Assembly (NCBI RefSeq): GCF_003205195.1
Contig: NZ_QJRY01000003.1
Location: 434,001 to 498,000 of the forward strand
Length of the DNA stretch: 64,000 bases
Origin: Peteryoungia wuzhouensis
Lineage (GTDB): Bacteria > Pseudomonadota > Alphaproteobacteria > Rhizobiales > Rhizobiaceae
Direction: 5' to 3'
The notes below the pieces were generated by a model. It saw only the letters and a program-made list of their open reading frames with translations, searched no databases and was not told where the DNA came from. Shown here one piece after another: positions 1-9,782 of the stretch. Every line of letters starts with the position of its first letter. Positions within the stretch are counted from its first letter, which is position 1. The position numbers and the translations under genes are program-made.

Positions 1-402
1 GATACGGGCGCAGGCCAGCATGGCGAAAACCGCTTCCGGAATCATCGGCATGTAGATGATCACTCGATCACCCTTGCTGACCCCATGGTTGCGAAGGACC
101 CCAGCAAGCGCCGAGACCTCGGTCAAGACCGCATCATAGCTGTAACGTGCGGTCTGGCCGGTCATCGGACTATCGTAGATGACTGCCGTCTCGGCGCCCC
201 GCCCCGCCACAACATGGCGGTCAATACAGTTGTAGCAGGTATTCGTCTCCCCCCCGACGAACCACCGGCCATAGGCGCCAATGCTGCCGTCGAAGGTTGT
301 CGTTGGCGGGGTGAACCAGTGAATGTCCTGCGCAGCACCTGCCCAAAATGCGTCCGGATCCGCTTCCCAGGCTGAATAGGTGTCCTGATAACTGTCTTGC
401 AT
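1..402 (-). CDS. prpE: Propionyl-CoA synthetase (acyl-CoA synthetase family), partial
   Basis: The N-terminal 134 residues of an AMP-forming acyl-CoA synthetase; the rest lies beyond the left edge. The protein starts MQDSYQDTYSAWEADPDAFW and continues with the acetyl-CoA-synthetase N-terminal signature (DIHWFTPPTTTFDG, GGETNTCYNCIDRHV) and then the start of the AMP-binding domain (YDAVLTEVSALAGVL, GVSKGDRVIIYMPMIPEAV). The family activates propionate or acetate to the CoA thioester through an acyl-adenylate. The short linker before the conserved WF and the CYNCIDRHV wording favour PrpE over Acs, but this is inference from the N-terminus only. The ATG at 402 follows a GGAGGG ribosome binding site read on the minus strand. 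Confidence 0.85.
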   Translation of the reverse strand, partial: MQDSYQDTYSAWEADPDAFWAGAAQDIHWFTPPTTTFDGSIGAYGRWFVGGETNTCYNCIDRHVVAGRGAETAVIYDSPMTGQTARYSYDAVLTEVSALAGVLRNHGVSKGDRVIIYMPMIPEAVFAMLACARI

Positions 403-514
403 GGCAACCCTCCCGAGGTATCCCAGGCCGTTCGGCCTTTATCGGAATATTAGGATTGCCGGCACGGCGAGGGAAGCCAGACCAAAGCGCTATGCCGAAG
501 GTCTAACCTGCAGG

Positions 515-1174
515 TCAGCGGCTGCCGAATATGGCAGACCCGACACGAACACTGGTGGCACCGAACCCGATGGCTGTTTCGAAATCTCCAGACATGCCCA
601 TCGACAACTTGGCCACACCGTTTTCGTCAGCCAGCTTTGCGAGCAGGGCGAAATGCGGGCCGGGATTCTCTTCGACAGGTGGAATACACATCAGCCCTTC
701 TACCTGCAGGCCCAGTTCCGCGCGACACAGTGTCACGAAGCTCGCCACATCATCAGGCGCAATGCCTGCCTTTTGCGGCTCCATGCCGGTGTTGACCTGG
801 ACATAGACGCGCAGCGCGCACCGTTGCACCGCCATTTCAGCGGCCAGCGCACGGGCAATCTTTTCGCGGTCCACACTTTCGATGACATCAAACAGCGCAA
901 CTGCGTCTGCAGCCTTGTTCGACTGCAGCGGACCAATGAGATGGAGTTCGATATCTGGCGCTTTTGCCTTCAGCGACGGCCACTTGCCTTGCGCCTCCTG
1001 GACCCGGTTTTCACCAAAGACCCTTTGTCCCGCATCGATCGCCGGCTGAATGTCTGGCGCATCAAAGGTCTTTGAGACAGCAACAAGCGTAATCGAATCC
1101 GGCTCACGACCCGCTTCGCGAGCTGCTATGGCGATCTTTGAGCGAACCTCGCCCAGTCTCTCTTCAACAGACAT
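515..1174 (-). CDS. YggS/PROSC family pyridoxal phosphate homeostasis protein
   Basis: A 219-residue single-domain fold-type III PLP protein of the YggS/PLPBP family, which buffers free PLP and supplies it to apoenzymes; it has no known catalytic reaction. The PLP lysine is Lys35 in LVAVSKTF. Other family signatures are FGENRVQEA, HLIGPLQSNKA, VQVNTGMEPQKAG and the C-terminal LSMGMSGDFETAI and VRVGSAIFG. Length is normal. The gene is divergent from leuS with 189 bases between the two starts, so separate promoters are expected there. The identification is strong from motifs alone. Confidence 0.93.
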   Translation of the reverse strand: MSVEERLGEVRSKIAIAAREAGREPDSITLVAVSKTFDAPDIQPAIDAGQRVFGENRVQEAQGKWPSLKAKAPDIELHLIGPLQSNKAADAVALFDVIESVDREKIARALAAEMAVQRCALRVYVQVNTGMEPQKAGIAPDDVASFVTLCRAELGLQVEGLMCIPPVEENPGPHFALLAKLADENGVAKLSMGMSGDFETAIGFGATSVRVGSAIFGSR

Positions 1175-1363
1175 GACTAATCCTCGTCATCATTCCCGCG
1201 AATAGGTGTCTCGGGCATCTGCATAATGGGTTAAGGGTCTCTGTGCCGCCTGACAAGACACTGCGATCGAGGATCAGGGAAGCACCTCAAAAACTTGACG
1301 CTTGGCCGGTTTCATGATGAAGGTCAGCCCTCCTTTTTGACGCTATTTCCGGAACTGCAAACC

Positions 1364-3985
1364 ATGGCCACCGAACGTTATAACCCGCGCGACGCCGAGC
1401 CCCGTTGGCAAGCCAAATGGGCCGAGGAGAAGGTCTTCGAGACTGACAACGCGGACCCGCGCGAGAAGTATTACGTGCTTGAGATGTTCCCCTATCCGTC
1501 GGGACGCATCCACATGGGCCATGTGCGCAATTACGCGATGGGTGATGTCGTGGCCCGCTACAAGCGCGCGCGCGGCTATAACGTCCTCCATCCGATGGGT
1601 TGGGATGCCTTCGGCATGCCCGCCGAAAACGCTGCAATGAAGAACAAGGTTCATCCGAAGGCCTGGACCTATGAAAACATCGCCACCATGCGCGGCCAGC
1701 TGAAATCCATGGGTCTGTCGCTCGATTGGTCTCGCGAGTTCGCAACCTGCGACGTCGACTACTACCATCGCCAGCAGCACCTCTTTCTCGACTTTATGGA
1801 AAAGGGACTGGTCTACCGCAAGAATTCCAAGGTCAACTGGGATCCCGAAGATATGACCGTGCTCGCCAACGAGCAGGTCATCGATGGCCGTGGCTGGCGT
1901 TCTGGCGCGCTGGTGGAGCAACGCGAACTGACCCAGTGGTTCTTCAAGATCACTGACTTCAGCCAGGATCTGCTTGACGCACTCGATGAACTCGACCAGT
2001 GGCCGGAAAAGGTCCGGCTGATGCAGAAGAACTGGATCGGTCGTTCCGAAGGCATGCTGGTCCGTTGGGAAGTGGCCTCCGGCAGTGCCGAGAAGGAAGT
2101 CACGGTTTACACAACCCGTCCAGACACCCTGTTCGGTGCATCCTTCCTCGCGATCGCAGCCGACCATCCCATGGCCCGCGAAGTCTCGGCGAGCAATCCC
2201 GACGTCGATGCCTTCTGCCAGGAATGCCGGCATGCTGGCACCTCCCTCGCCGCGCTGGAAACCGCGGAGAAGAAGGGGATCGACACCGGCATCCGCGTCA
2301 AGCATCCGCTGGACCCCAGCTGGGAACTTCCGGTCTATGTCGCCAATTTCGTTCTCATGGAATACGGCACCGGTGCGATCTTCGGTTGCCCGTCCGGCGA
2401 CCAGCGCGACCTTGATTTTGCGCGCAAGTATGATCTGCCCGTCGTTCCCGTAGTGATGCCGAAAGACGACGACGCAGCCACCTTCGCGGTTGGAGACACC
2501 GCCTTCACCGACGACGGCGTGATGATCAACTCTCGCTTCCTGGATGGCCTGTCGACCGCAGAAGCCTTCGAGAAAGTCGCGAACCGTCTGTCGAACCAGA
2601 CCCTGGGTAACGCCCCCCAGGGTGAGCGCAAGGTGAACTTCCGCCTGCGCGACTGGGGTATTTCACGCCAGCGTTATTGGGGCTGCCCGATCCCGGTCAT
2701 TCACTGCGAGGATTGTGGTGTCGTGCCCGTCCCGAAGGCGGATCTTCCCGTTCGTCTGCCCGATGACGTTACCTTCGACAAGCCGGGCAACCCGCTCGAC
2801 CGCCACCCGACCTGGCGCCATGTGGCCTGCCCATGCTGCGGCAAGGATGCCCGTCGCGAGACGGATACGATGGACACATTTGTCGACTCCAGCTGGTACT
2901 ACGCCCGCTTTACAGCGCCTTGGGAAGACAATCCGACGGATGTCGCGGCTGCAAACAAGTGGCTGCCGGTCGACCAGTATATCGGCGGCATCGAACATGC
3001 GATCCTGCATCTGCTCTACTCGCGTTTCTTCACGCGTGCGATGCGCGAGACTGGCCACGTCGACATCAAGGAACCCTTCAAGGGTCTGTTTACCCAGGGC
3101 ATGGTCGTGCACGAAACCTACAGCATCGGCGATGGCCTGACGCGCGAATGGGTGGCTCCGGCCGATCTGCGCATCGAGGAGGCGGATGGAGCCCGGAGAG
3201 CTTACCTCCTGTCGAGCGGTCAGGAGGCCCGCATCGGCTCGATCGAGAAAATGTCGAAGTCTAAAAAGAATGTCGTCGATCCCGACGATATCATTTCATC
3301 CTATGGCGCCGACACGGCCCGCTTCTTCGTCCTTTCCGATTCGCCGCCCGATCGCGATGTGATCTGGTCCGAGGCCGGCGTCGAGGGTGCTCATCGCTTT
3401 GTTCAGCGGGTTTGGCGGCTGATCTCCGAAGCCGCTTCGGAATTGCGGAACGTTTCGCCGAATCCGGCTAAGGAAGGTCCAGCGTTGGAGGTCTCTCAGG
3501 CCGCCCACAAGACTTTGAAGGCAGTTCAGGCAGATCTGGACAAGCTTGCCTTCAACAAGGCAATTGCCCGGATTTACGAACTGGTCAACACGCTGGCATC
3601 TCCCTTGACCCAGGTTGCTTCCGGAACGGCCGATACGACACAGAAAGCAGCGCTTCGTAACGCTGCTGAGATTCTCGTGCACCTTATTGCACCGATGACG
3701 CCGCATCTCGCCGAAGAATGCTGGACCGTCCTGGGCAATAAAGGCCTTGTGGCACAGACTCCATGGCCGAGCTATGATGAAGCACTGGTCGCAGAGAACG
3801 AGGTCACGCTTCCTGTGCAGATCAATGGCAAGAAGCGCGCGGAATTGACAATCAACCGAGACGCGGATCAAACTGCGGTCAGCGAAGCCGTGTTGGCACT
3901 CGACGCGGTGCGTAACGCATTGAACGGTCAAGCGCCGAAAAAGATCATCGTCGTTCCGGGAAGGATCGTGAATATTGTTCTCTGA
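1364..3985 (+). CDS. leuS: Leucyl-tRNA synthetase
   Basis: A class I aminoacyl-tRNA synthetase of 873 residues that charges tRNA-Leu in the cytoplasm. The HIGH motif is HMGH at residues 50-53 ([15 protein letters not shown]) and the KMSKS motif is at residues 629-633. The editing domain lies between them ([37 protein letters not shown]). The start is placed at the ATG at 1364 ([12 protein letters not shown]) because family proteins begin with this RYNP block; an in-frame start further upstream at 1295 would add a leader with no resemblance to the family. It is followed closely by lptE and holA, an arrangement known from other Rhizobiales. Confidence 0.97.
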   Translation: MATERYNPRDAEPRWQAKWAEEKVFETDNADPREKYYVLEMFPYPSGRIHMGHVRNYAMGDVVARYKRARGYNVLHPMGWDAFGMPAENAAMKNKVHPKAWTYENIATMRGQLKSMGLSLDWSREFATCDVDYYHRQQHLFLDFMEKGLVYRKNSKVNWDPEDMTVLANEQVIDGRGWRSGALVEQRELTQWFFKITDFSQDLLDALDELDQWPEKVRLMQKNWIGRSEGMLVRWEVASGSAEKEVTVYTTRPDTLFGASFLAIAADHPMAREVSASNPDVDAFCQECRHAGTSLAALETAEKKGIDTGIRVKHPLDPSWELPVYVANFVLMEYGTGAIFGCPSGDQRDLDFARKYDLPVVPVVMPKDDDAATFAVGDTAFTDDGVMINSRFLDGLSTAEAFEKVANRLSNQTLGNAPQGERKVNFRLRDWGISRQRYWGCPIPVIHCEDCGVVPVPKADLPVRLPDDVTFDKPGNPLDRHPTWRHVACPCCGKDARRETDTMDTFVDSSWYYARFTAPWEDNPTDVAAANKWLPVDQYIGGIEHAILHLLYSRFFTRAMRETGHVDIKEPFKGLFTQGMVVHETYSIGDGLTREWVAPADLRIEEADGARRAYLLSSGQEARIGSIEKMSKSKKNVVDPDDIISSYGADTARFFVLSDSPPDRDVIWSEAGVEGAHRFVQRVWRLISEAASELRNVSPNPAKEGPALEVSQAAHKTLKAVQADLDKLAFNKAIARIYELVNTLASPLTQVASGTADTTQKAALRNAAEILVHLIAPMTPHLAEECWTVLGNKGLVAQTPWPSYDEALVAENEVTLPVQINGKKRAELTINRDADQTAVSEAVLALDAVRNALNGQAPKKIIVVPGRIVNIVL

Positions 3986-4001
3986 ATCTCGGAAATCAAA
4001 A

Positions 4002-4490
4002 ATGCTTCGTCGAACGGTTTTGGTTATGGCAGCCATGCTTTTGGCTGGATGTCAGGCTCGTCCTCTTTATCAGGACACTGACGGTCATACACGAGCTTCC
4101 CTGGCGGCAATTGCCTACTCGCCGGCGAACTCCCGAGTCGGCCTGGAGACGCGGAACCGTCTGATTTTCCTCACGACAGGCGGCGCTGAGTCTTCCACGC
4201 CCCAGTATCGTGTCGACCTCGATGTCACCGCTTCTGTTGAGGGTGTTCTACTCGACCGGGCGGCCGACACGGCCAACGCAGGCCGTGCGGTTGCAATCGG
4301 CACCTACACCCTTACGCGGATCTCGGATGACACAGTGCTGAAGTCAGGGCGCCGACAGGCCGTTGCCCTGTTCGACTATCCGCGCCAGGAGTTCGCCAAA
4401 CTTCGTTCGGTCCGCGATGCAGAGACAAGGGCCGCTCGCGAACTCGCTGAAGTGATCTATGCGGATCTGACGATGACCTTGGGCCGCTAA
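4002..4490 (+). CDS. lptE: LPS-assembly lipoprotein LptE
   Basis: A 162-residue lipoprotein. The signal peptide MLRRTVLVMAAMLLAGC ends in a lipobox (LLAGC) with the lipid-modified Cys at residue 17. The mature part resembles LptE, which plugs the LptD beta-barrel and helps deliver lipopolysaccharide to the outer leaflet of the outer membrane. The sequence is poorly conserved, so the call also uses position: leuS-lptE-holA is a conserved order in Gram-negative bacteria. The start at 4002 is preferred over the in-frame TTG at 3975 because it gives a clean signal peptide and a GGA ribosome binding site just upstream. Confidence 0.85.
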   Translation: MLRRTVLVMAAMLLAGCQARPLYQDTDGHTRASLAAIAYSPANSRVGLETRNRLIFLTTGGAESSTPQYRVDLDVTASVEGVLLDRAADTANAGRAVAIGTYTLTRISDDTVLKSGRRQAVALFDYPRQEFAKLRSVRDAETRAARELAEVIYADLTMTLGR

Positions 4491-4498
4491 CGGCGGCC

Positions 4499-5545
4499 AT
4501 GGTCGAGATCAAATCCCACGAAGTCGACGGCTTTCTGCAGAAGCAAGCGAAGCACTACCGCGTCTTCATCGTGTATGGACCGGACAAGGGCCTCGTTGCC
4601 GAACGGGCATCGGCCATAGCTGCGCTGACCGGCGTCGATCAATCCGATGGATTTGCTTTGATCCGCTTGGATGTGGGCGACATACAGAGTGACCCCGGTC
4701 GTCTTCTTGATGAAGTGAACTCCTTTGGTCTCTTTGGGGGAGAAAAACTGATCTGGGTCCGCGGAGCTGCCAATGAAAAGCCGCTGGTGGAAGCACTTCA
4801 GCTCCTGGGCGCTGATCCGCCGCAGGGCAGCTACGTTATCGTAGAGGCAGGTGACTTGAAGAAGGGCGCAGCTCTTCGGAAAGTTGGAGAGACAAACAGA
4901 TCCATTGCCTCGATTGCCTGCTATCAGGATGACTCTCGCGCGTTGAACGCGCTTGTGGACCAGGAGCTTGCGTTCGCCAACTTGCGTATTACGCCGGCTG
5001 CGCGTGAGTTGTTGCTCAATTCGATCGGAGGCGATCGTATAGCGTCACGCAACGAGATTCGTAAGTTGGTTCTCTATTGCCTGCATCAAGATCTGATCGA
5101 TGAGCAGCACGTTCTGGACATCGTAGGAGACGCCAGTGCGACCTCAACGGACGAGGTCGTTGACGCCGTTCTGAACGGCGATGTCGATGCCTTCCTCCAT
5201 GCCGTTCAGAAGGTCATTGCCTCCAAAACAGCGATCTTCCTGGTACTGCAATCAACGATGAAGCAGTTTCATCTGTTGGAAACAATGCGCTTGGAAATGG
5301 ACGAACGGCAGCAGCAGCCCTCTCAGGTGATGCAGTCCCTCGGACGCGGCATTCATTTTCGACGCAAACCAATAATCGAGAAAACGTTACGGACCTGGAA
5401 CAGTAGCGATTTAGGAAAAGAAGCGTCGAAGCTGCAATCGACGATCCTGGTCGGGCGTCAACGCGCCTCCCTTGAGGCAGACGCTGCAGTTCAGACACTT
5501 CTCGCAACCACACTCCAGGCGGCCCGGCGCAACAGGCGCGCTTAG
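4499..5545 (+). CDS. holA: DNA polymerase III delta subunit
   Basis: A 348-residue clamp-loader subunit that opens the beta clamp during replication. The N-terminal AAA+-like domain begins MVEIKSHEVDGFL and contains the VYGPDKGLVAERA block typical of alphaproteobacterial HolA; there is no Walker A motif, as expected for delta. The middle and C-terminal regions contain LLNSIGGDRIASRNEIRKL and the collar-domain segment. It begins 8 bases after lptE ends and is probably co-transcribed with leuS and lptE. Its TAG stop overlaps the stop codon of the convergent parB gene inside a GC-rich inverted repeat. Confidence 0.93.
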   Translation: MVEIKSHEVDGFLQKQAKHYRVFIVYGPDKGLVAERASAIAALTGVDQSDGFALIRLDVGDIQSDPGRLLDEVNSFGLFGGEKLIWVRGAANEKPLVEALQLLGADPPQGSYVIVEAGDLKKGAALRKVGETNRSIASIACYQDDSRALNALVDQELAFANLRITPAARELLLNSIGGDRIASRNEIRKLVLYCLHQDLIDEQHVLDIVGDASATSTDEVVDAVLNGDVDAFLHAVQKVIASKTAIFLVLQSTMKQFHLLETMRLEMDERQQQPSQVMQSLGRGIHFRRKPIIEKTLRTWNSSDLGKEASKLQSTILVGRQRASLEADAAVQTLLATTLQAARRNRRA

Positions 5546-5552
5546 CGCGCCT
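5534..5552. repeat. Perfect inverted repeat holding both stop codons of holA and parB
   Basis: The arms are AGGCGCGC (5534-5541) and GCGCGCCT (5545-5552), with TTA as the three-base loop. The holA TAG stop is 5543-5545 and the parB TAA stop is 5544-5542 on the other strand, so both stops lie in or on the loop. No T-run follows on either strand, so it is not a classical intrinsic terminator, but it could form a strong hairpin at the ends of both messages. Confidence 0.75.
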
Positions 5553-6429
5553 CAAGCAGGCGGCAGATGTCTTCAAGCTGCTCCAGCGATGTGTAGTTGA
5601 TCTTCAGCTGGCCACCGCCGCCCTTGTGATTGATCGACACCTGAAGCCCCAGTCGATCAGACAGACTGCGCTCAAGGGCGATCGTGTCTGAATCTTTAGG
5701 CTCACGGGGTTCCGTATGCTGCGGCGCGCCCTGCGACTTGATGTGGTTTTGAGCCAATTTTTCAGCATCACGAACGGACATGCCTTTGGCTGTAATGACT
5801 TTGGCAAGGCTGACCGGATCAGGCGTCGAGACCAAAGCACGCGCATGCCCTGCCGAAAGGCTGCCCTCGGCCAGCATATCGCGTACAGGCTCGGGCAGCT
5901 TCAACAGACGCAAACTGTTGGCCACATGACTGCGGCTCTTTCCGATGATCTCGCCCAGATCGTTCTGGGTGTATCCATGCTCCGCAATCAGCTGGTCGTA
6001 GCCCAGCGCCTCTTCAAGGGGATTAAGATCGGCGCGTTGAACATTTTCAACGATCGCGAGCTCAAGCGCTGTCCGGTCGTCAACGTCGCGGATGATGACG
6101 GGAATCTCAACCAGGCCAGCGAGCTGTGCTGCTCGCCAGCGCCGTTCACCGGCAATGATCTCATAGCGGTTGGTAGCAGCAATTGTACGCACCACAACAG
6201 GCTGGACGATGCCATGCTGCCGGATGGAACCCGCAAGATCCTGCAGCTCCGCTTCATCAAAGTAGCGACGCGGGTTCTTGGGACTCCGCGAAACGAACTC
6301 AATGGGCAACGTGCGATCAGGGCTAACACTGGTACGAGTTTCACCGCCGACAGGGATGGGCTGATCCATCTCTCCGATAAGCGCTGCCAGGCCACGCCCG
6401 AGGCGCCGCTTTGATACGTCTTCACTCAT
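5542..6429 (-). CDS. parB: Chromosome partitioning protein ParB
   Basis: A 295-residue ParB of the chromosomal type. It binds parS and spreads as a CTP-dependent sliding clamp to organise the origin region. Visible parts in order: an N-terminal ParA-interacting tail (KRRLGRGLAALIGEM, residues 8-21), the CTP-binding domain with GERRWR at residues 94-99 and ENVQRADLNPLEEA at about 128-141, a helix-turn-helix that reads parS (TQNDLGEIIGKSRSHVANSL, about 154-173), and a C-terminal dimerisation segment. It follows parA by 18 bases in one operon. Five matching parS sites are present in the window. Confidence 0.97.
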   Translation of the reverse strand: MSEDVSKRRLGRGLAALIGEMDQPIPVGGETRTSVSPDRTLPIEFVSRSPKNPRRYFDEAELQDLAGSIRQHGIVQPVVVRTIAATNRYEIIAGERRWRAAQLAGLVEIPVIIRDVDDRTALELAIVENVQRADLNPLEEALGYDQLIAEHGYTQNDLGEIIGKSRSHVANSLRLLKLPEPVRDMLAEGSLSAGHARALVSTPDPVSLAKVITAKGMSVRDAEKLAQNHIKSQGAPQHTEPREPKDSDTIALERSLSDRLGLQVSINHKGGGGQLKINYTSLEQLEDICRLLEAR

Positions 6430-6447
6430 TACTCGTACCCTTTAGAT

Positions 6448-7242
6448 TCAAGCGGCCTTTCGCAGCCGCTCACGCTGGATCACTTCAGATGCAAGCTGCA
6501 GATAAGCCTGACTGCCCGCACACTTCAGATCGTAAAGAATTGCCGGCTTCCCATACGAAGGCGCTTCTGAAACCCGAACATTGCGCGGAATGAGCGTGGT
6601 ATACACCTTCTCTCCCAGATGTTCGCGAACATCGTTCACCACCTGTTGCGCCAGATTGTTGCGCGAGTCGAACATTGTGAGCACGATACCCTGGATATCC
6701 AGTGTCGGATTCACAGTCTGGCGCACCTGATTGATCGTTTCGAGCAACTGGCTCAAGCCTTCCAATGCGAAGAACTCGCATTGCAATGGGACGAGCACCG
6801 AATGCGCAGCCGCCATGGCATTCATCGTCAAAAGATTGAAAGACGGCGGGCAGTCGAGGAGCACATAGCTATAGGCTTTCGCATCATCAAGGCTGAGCGC
6901 CTTGCGCAGACGGAAGACCCTGTCCGCTTGCTGTGAGATTTCCATCTCGAAGCCGAGAAGATCCATAGTGGAAGGCACAATCGATAGATTGGGAACAGCC
7001 GTGTCGAGAACGGCTTCGGAAACAGAATGGCTTCCGATCAGAATATCATAAGAAGAAAGGACCCGGTCTCTGCGATCAATGCCCAGCCCCGTGCTGGCAT
7101 TGCCCTGAGGATCAAGATCAACGATGAGGACGCGCTCCCCAATCGCCGCCAAGGCCGTCGCCAAATTGATGGCGGTCGTCGTCTTGCCTACCCCACCTTT
7201 TTGATTGGCGATGGTGATGATACGGTTTTTTGCGAAACTCAT
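6448..7242 (-). CDS. parA: Chromosome partitioning ATPase ParA
   Basis: A 264-residue ParA/Soj ATPase with a deviant Walker A motif KGGVGKT at residues 15-21, followed by the Walker A' region LIVDLDPQGNA and the Walker B-type segment LLDCPPSFN. The family forms ATP-dependent dimers on DNA and moves ParB-parS complexes, thereby segregating origins. There is no N-terminal helix-turn-helix extension, so this is the chromosomal class and not the plasmid RepA/ParA type. It lies between rsmG (15 bases upstream) and parB in the standard order. Confidence 0.97.
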   Translation of the reverse strand: MSFAKNRIITIANQKGGVGKTTTAINLATALAAIGERVLIVDLDPQGNASTGLGIDRRDRVLSSYDILIGSHSVSEAVLDTAVPNLSIVPSTMDLLGFEMEISQQADRVFRLRKALSLDDAKAYSYVLLDCPPSFNLLTMNAMAAAHSVLVPLQCEFFALEGLSQLLETINQVRQTVNPTLDIQGIVLTMFDSRNNLAQQVVNDVREHLGEKVYTTLIPRNVRVSEAPSYGKPAILYDLKCAGSQAYLQLASEVIQRERLRKAA

Positions 7243-7257
7243 CTGGCACCCGAATTG

Positions 7258-7884
7258 TTAGGCCCTGCGTTCCAGCGAGGTAATCTCCAGAATGACGGAA
7301 TCTGCCTCGACGTCGCTCTGGTGTATTACCAGATCGAAAGCCCAACGACCACGCGCTTTCTCAATCTCGACCTGATAATCCCGTCCTTTATGGAAGAGCA
7401 TCTTCAGAGCCGAATTTTGCACGGCCCATGGATGACTGAACTCCAGCAATTGGTCGAGTTCAGCAAGCGCCCGAGCAGAAATGACGTCGGGAGCGCCAAG
7501 CTTCTTGTGTGCTTCTTCAATACGAATAGGGTGAACTGTGCCGCGGCCGGATGTCTCGATCAATGCCATACGCAAGAAGCCGCACTTCTTGTTGTTGCTC
7601 TCAACCAGGTCAACCCACCCTTCATGCACTTCTGCAAGCGTGATTGCGGTGACGACTCCAGGAAAACCTCCGCCGCTTCCCAGATCGATCCAGCGGCAAG
7701 GGGATTTGATTATGTTACGGAGTTGCAACGAGTCTTGAATGTGTCGACTCCACAGAGCTTCCGTGGTCGAAGGGGCAACAAGATTGATTTTGCCTGCCCA
7801 TTTTACAAAGAGAGCTGCGAATTTGTCGAGCCTCTCCCGCGTTTCACGTGAAACATTCAATCCATCTAAGCTTGACTTATTCAA
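7258..7884 (-). CDS. rsmG: 16S rRNA (guanine527-N7)-methyltransferase RsmG
   Basis: A 208-residue SAM-dependent methyltransferase (formerly GidB) that modifies G527 of 16S rRNA. The SAM-binding motif is [13 protein letters not shown] at residues 65-77. The start [10 protein letters not shown] overlaps the mnmG stop by 4 bases, so the two are probably translationally coupled. Codons 11-15 (Val-Ser-Arg-Glu-Thr) carry a 14-base parS palindrome. Loss of this enzyme gives low-level streptomycin resistance in other bacteria. Confidence 0.96.
   Translation of the reverse strand: MNKSSLDGLNVSRETRERLDKFAALFVKWAGKINLVAPSTTEALWSRHIQDSLQLRNIIKSPCRWIDLGSGGGFPGVVTAITLAEVHEGWVDLVESNNKKCGFLRMALIETSGRGTVHPIRIEEAHKKLGAPDVISARALAELDQLLEFSHPWAVQNSALKMLFHKGRDYQVEIEKARGRWAFDLVIHQSDVEADSVILEITSLERRA
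7840..7855. other. parS site 1 (inside rsmG)
   Basis: The sequence is CGTTTCACGTGAAACA. It contains the complete 14-base palindrome GTTTCACGTGAAAC and matches the general bacterial parS consensus TGTTTCACGTGAAACA at 15 of 16 positions. It lies about 6.5 kb left of the candidate origin and about 600 bases upstream of parA. It encodes Val-Ser-Arg-Glu-Thr of RsmG. Confidence 0.95.
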
Positions 7885-9749
7885 GATGCCAGCCGTTCAT
7901 TTGTTCTGCGCAACAGGGTGATTAACAGCGCGACCGCAGCCGGGGTCATCCCCTCAATCCTTGCGGCCTGCGCCACGTTTAGTGGCCGCTGTCGGCTAAG
8001 CTTCAGTTTCAATTCATTCGAAAGACCTGAGAGACTCGCGTAGTCAAAATCACCCGGAATCTCCCGTGCCTCCTCCGACTGAGCACTGGCAATGTCTGCC
8101 GCCTGCCGTCCAAGATAGACGGCATAGACCGCATCAATGCGAACTGCATCCGCTATTTTCGGCTCAACGTCCTTGAGTTGAGGCCAAATTCGGCAAACAT
8201 CATCCCAACAGCGCTCTGGATAGGAGAGAATTTCCGCTGCAGTGCGGCGTCGGCCGTCCTGATTGACTGGAACGCCGTGGCCAGCCATTTCGCTCGGAGA
8301 CACAGTCAACGCGGCCAATCGCGCCGATAAGTCTTCAATTTTCTGCGCATAAGTTGAGAAGCGATCTCGGCGATCAGCTCCGACGCAACCAAGCTCAATA
8401 CCTTTTGGAGTCAATCGCATATCTGCATTGTCGGCGCGAAGTGAAAGCCTGTACTCGGCGCGCGATGTAAACATGCGATACGGCTCCGTAACCCCACGCG
8501 CGGTCAGGTCATCGATCATGACACCGATATAGGAATCCGTGCGGCTGAAATGGATCGTCTCGCGATTGGATGCATAGCGCGCGGCATTGATGCCTGCGAC
8601 CAATCCCTGAGCCCCAGCTTCCTCATACCCCGTTGTCCCGTTGATCTGGCCGGCGAGAAAGAGTCCGTCAGCACGTCTGACGGCGAGCGAGAGGTCGAGT
8701 TGAGTGGGATCTACAAAATCATACTCAATCGCGTAGCCATACTGGAGAATGCGGGCGGCCTCCAACCCTGGGATAGAGTGGATAAGCGCGTCTTGCACAT
8801 CCTCAGGCAATGAGGTCGAAATGCCATTCGGATATACCGTGCTGTCATCCAACCCCTCCGGCTCAAGGAATATCTGATGCCCGTCTCGATCACCGAAACG
8901 ATGGATTTTATCTTCGATCGAAGGGCAATATCGCGGACCCACACCTTCGATTTGCCCTGAATACATCGCGGAACGGTGGATGTTCTCGCGAATAATGCGG
9001 TGCGTCTCAGCCGTTGTCCGGGTCATGCCGCAACCGATCTGAGGAGCAACGATGCGATCGGTCATGAAGGAGAAGGGGACGGGCACCTCATCCGCCTCCT
9101 GCATTTCCAGGCCGTTCCATGCAATGCTATTACCATCCAGGCGCGCCGGGGTTCCAGTCTTCAAGCGGCCCAGCGAAAGACCCAGTGCTTGCAGATCCGC
9201 GCTGAGCCCAAGGCTCGGCGCATCCCCCACACGCCCTGCCGGATATTTTTTGTCGCCAATATGAATAAGGCCACGTAAGAAAGTTCCCGTAGTAAGGACA
9301 ACGGCTCTTGAATGCAGAATGTCACCGGAAGCAAGGACAACACCTTTTATTTCAGTTCCGACTCGAACAAACTGCTCGACGCTCCCTTCAAGAATAGTCA
9401 GATTTTTTTGGGCACTCAGGAGGCCTTGCACTGCCTGCTTATACAGCTTGCGATCGGCTTGCGTACGCGGCCCCCAAACAGCCGGCCCCTTCTTTCGGTT
9501 CAGCATGCGAAACTGAATACCGCCGAGATCTGCAGCTCGTCCCATGACACCATCAAGGGCATCGATCTCACGCACCAGGTGGCCCTTGCCGAGGCCACCA
9601 ATGGCGGGGTTGCAAGACATCATGCCGATCGTATCCAGCTTATGGGTCACGAGTACTGTTTTTGCGCCCATACGTGCCGAAGCGGCTGCGGCTTCAGTTC
9701 CCGCATGACCACCCCCCACAACGATTACGTCAAAATCCAGCGGCGCCAT
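7881..9749 (-). CDS. mnmG: tRNA uridine-5-carboxymethylaminomethyl modification enzyme MnmG
   Basis: A 622-residue FAD protein (formerly GidA) that works with MnmE to place the cmnm5 group on the wobble uridine of certain tRNAs. The FAD-binding motif is GGGHAG at residues 12-17 ([12 protein letters not shown]). Family blocks [38 protein letters not shown] and the C-terminal helical domain for MnmE contact are present. The length is normal. The mnmE gene lies 30 bases upstream, so the partner enzymes sit in one operon, together with rsmG downstream. Confidence 0.97.
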   Translation of the reverse strand: MAPLDFDVIVVGGGHAGTEAAAASARMGAKTVLVTHKLDTIGMMSCNPAIGGLGKGHLVREIDALDGVMGRAADLGGIQFRMLNRKKGPAVWGPRTQADRKLYKQAVQGLLSAQKNLTILEGSVEQFVRVGTEIKGVVLASGDILHSRAVVLTTGTFLRGLIHIGDKKYPAGRVGDAPSLGLSADLQALGLSLGRLKTGTPARLDGNSIAWNGLEMQEADEVPVPFSFMTDRIVAPQIGCGMTRTTAETHRIIRENIHRSAMYSGQIEGVGPRYCPSIEDKIHRFGDRDGHQIFLEPEGLDDSTVYPNGISTSLPEDVQDALIHSIPGLEAARILQYGYAIEYDFVDPTQLDLSLAVRRADGLFLAGQINGTTGYEEAGAQGLVAGINAARYASNRETIHFSRTDSYIGVMIDDLTARGVTEPYRMFTSRAEYRLSLRADNADMRLTPKGIELGCVGADRRDRFSTYAQKIEDLSARLAALTVSPSEMAGHGVPVNQDGRRRTAAEILSYPERCWDDVCRIWPQLKDVEPKIADAVRIDAVYAVYLGRQAADIASAQSEEAREIPGDFDYASLSGLSNELKLKLSRQRPLNVAQAARIEGMTPAAVALLITLLRRTNERLAS

Positions 9750-9766
9750 GGCAGGTCCTTTGGCTT

Positions 9767-9782
9767 TGTTTCACGTGAATCA
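9767..9782. other. parS site 2 (mnmE-mnmG junction)
   Basis: The sequence is TGTTTCACGTGAATCA, with one mismatch to the consensus (T for A at position 14). It occupies most of the 30-base gap between mnmE and mnmG, and its last three bases are the mnmE stop codon read on the minus strand. Confidence 0.9.
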
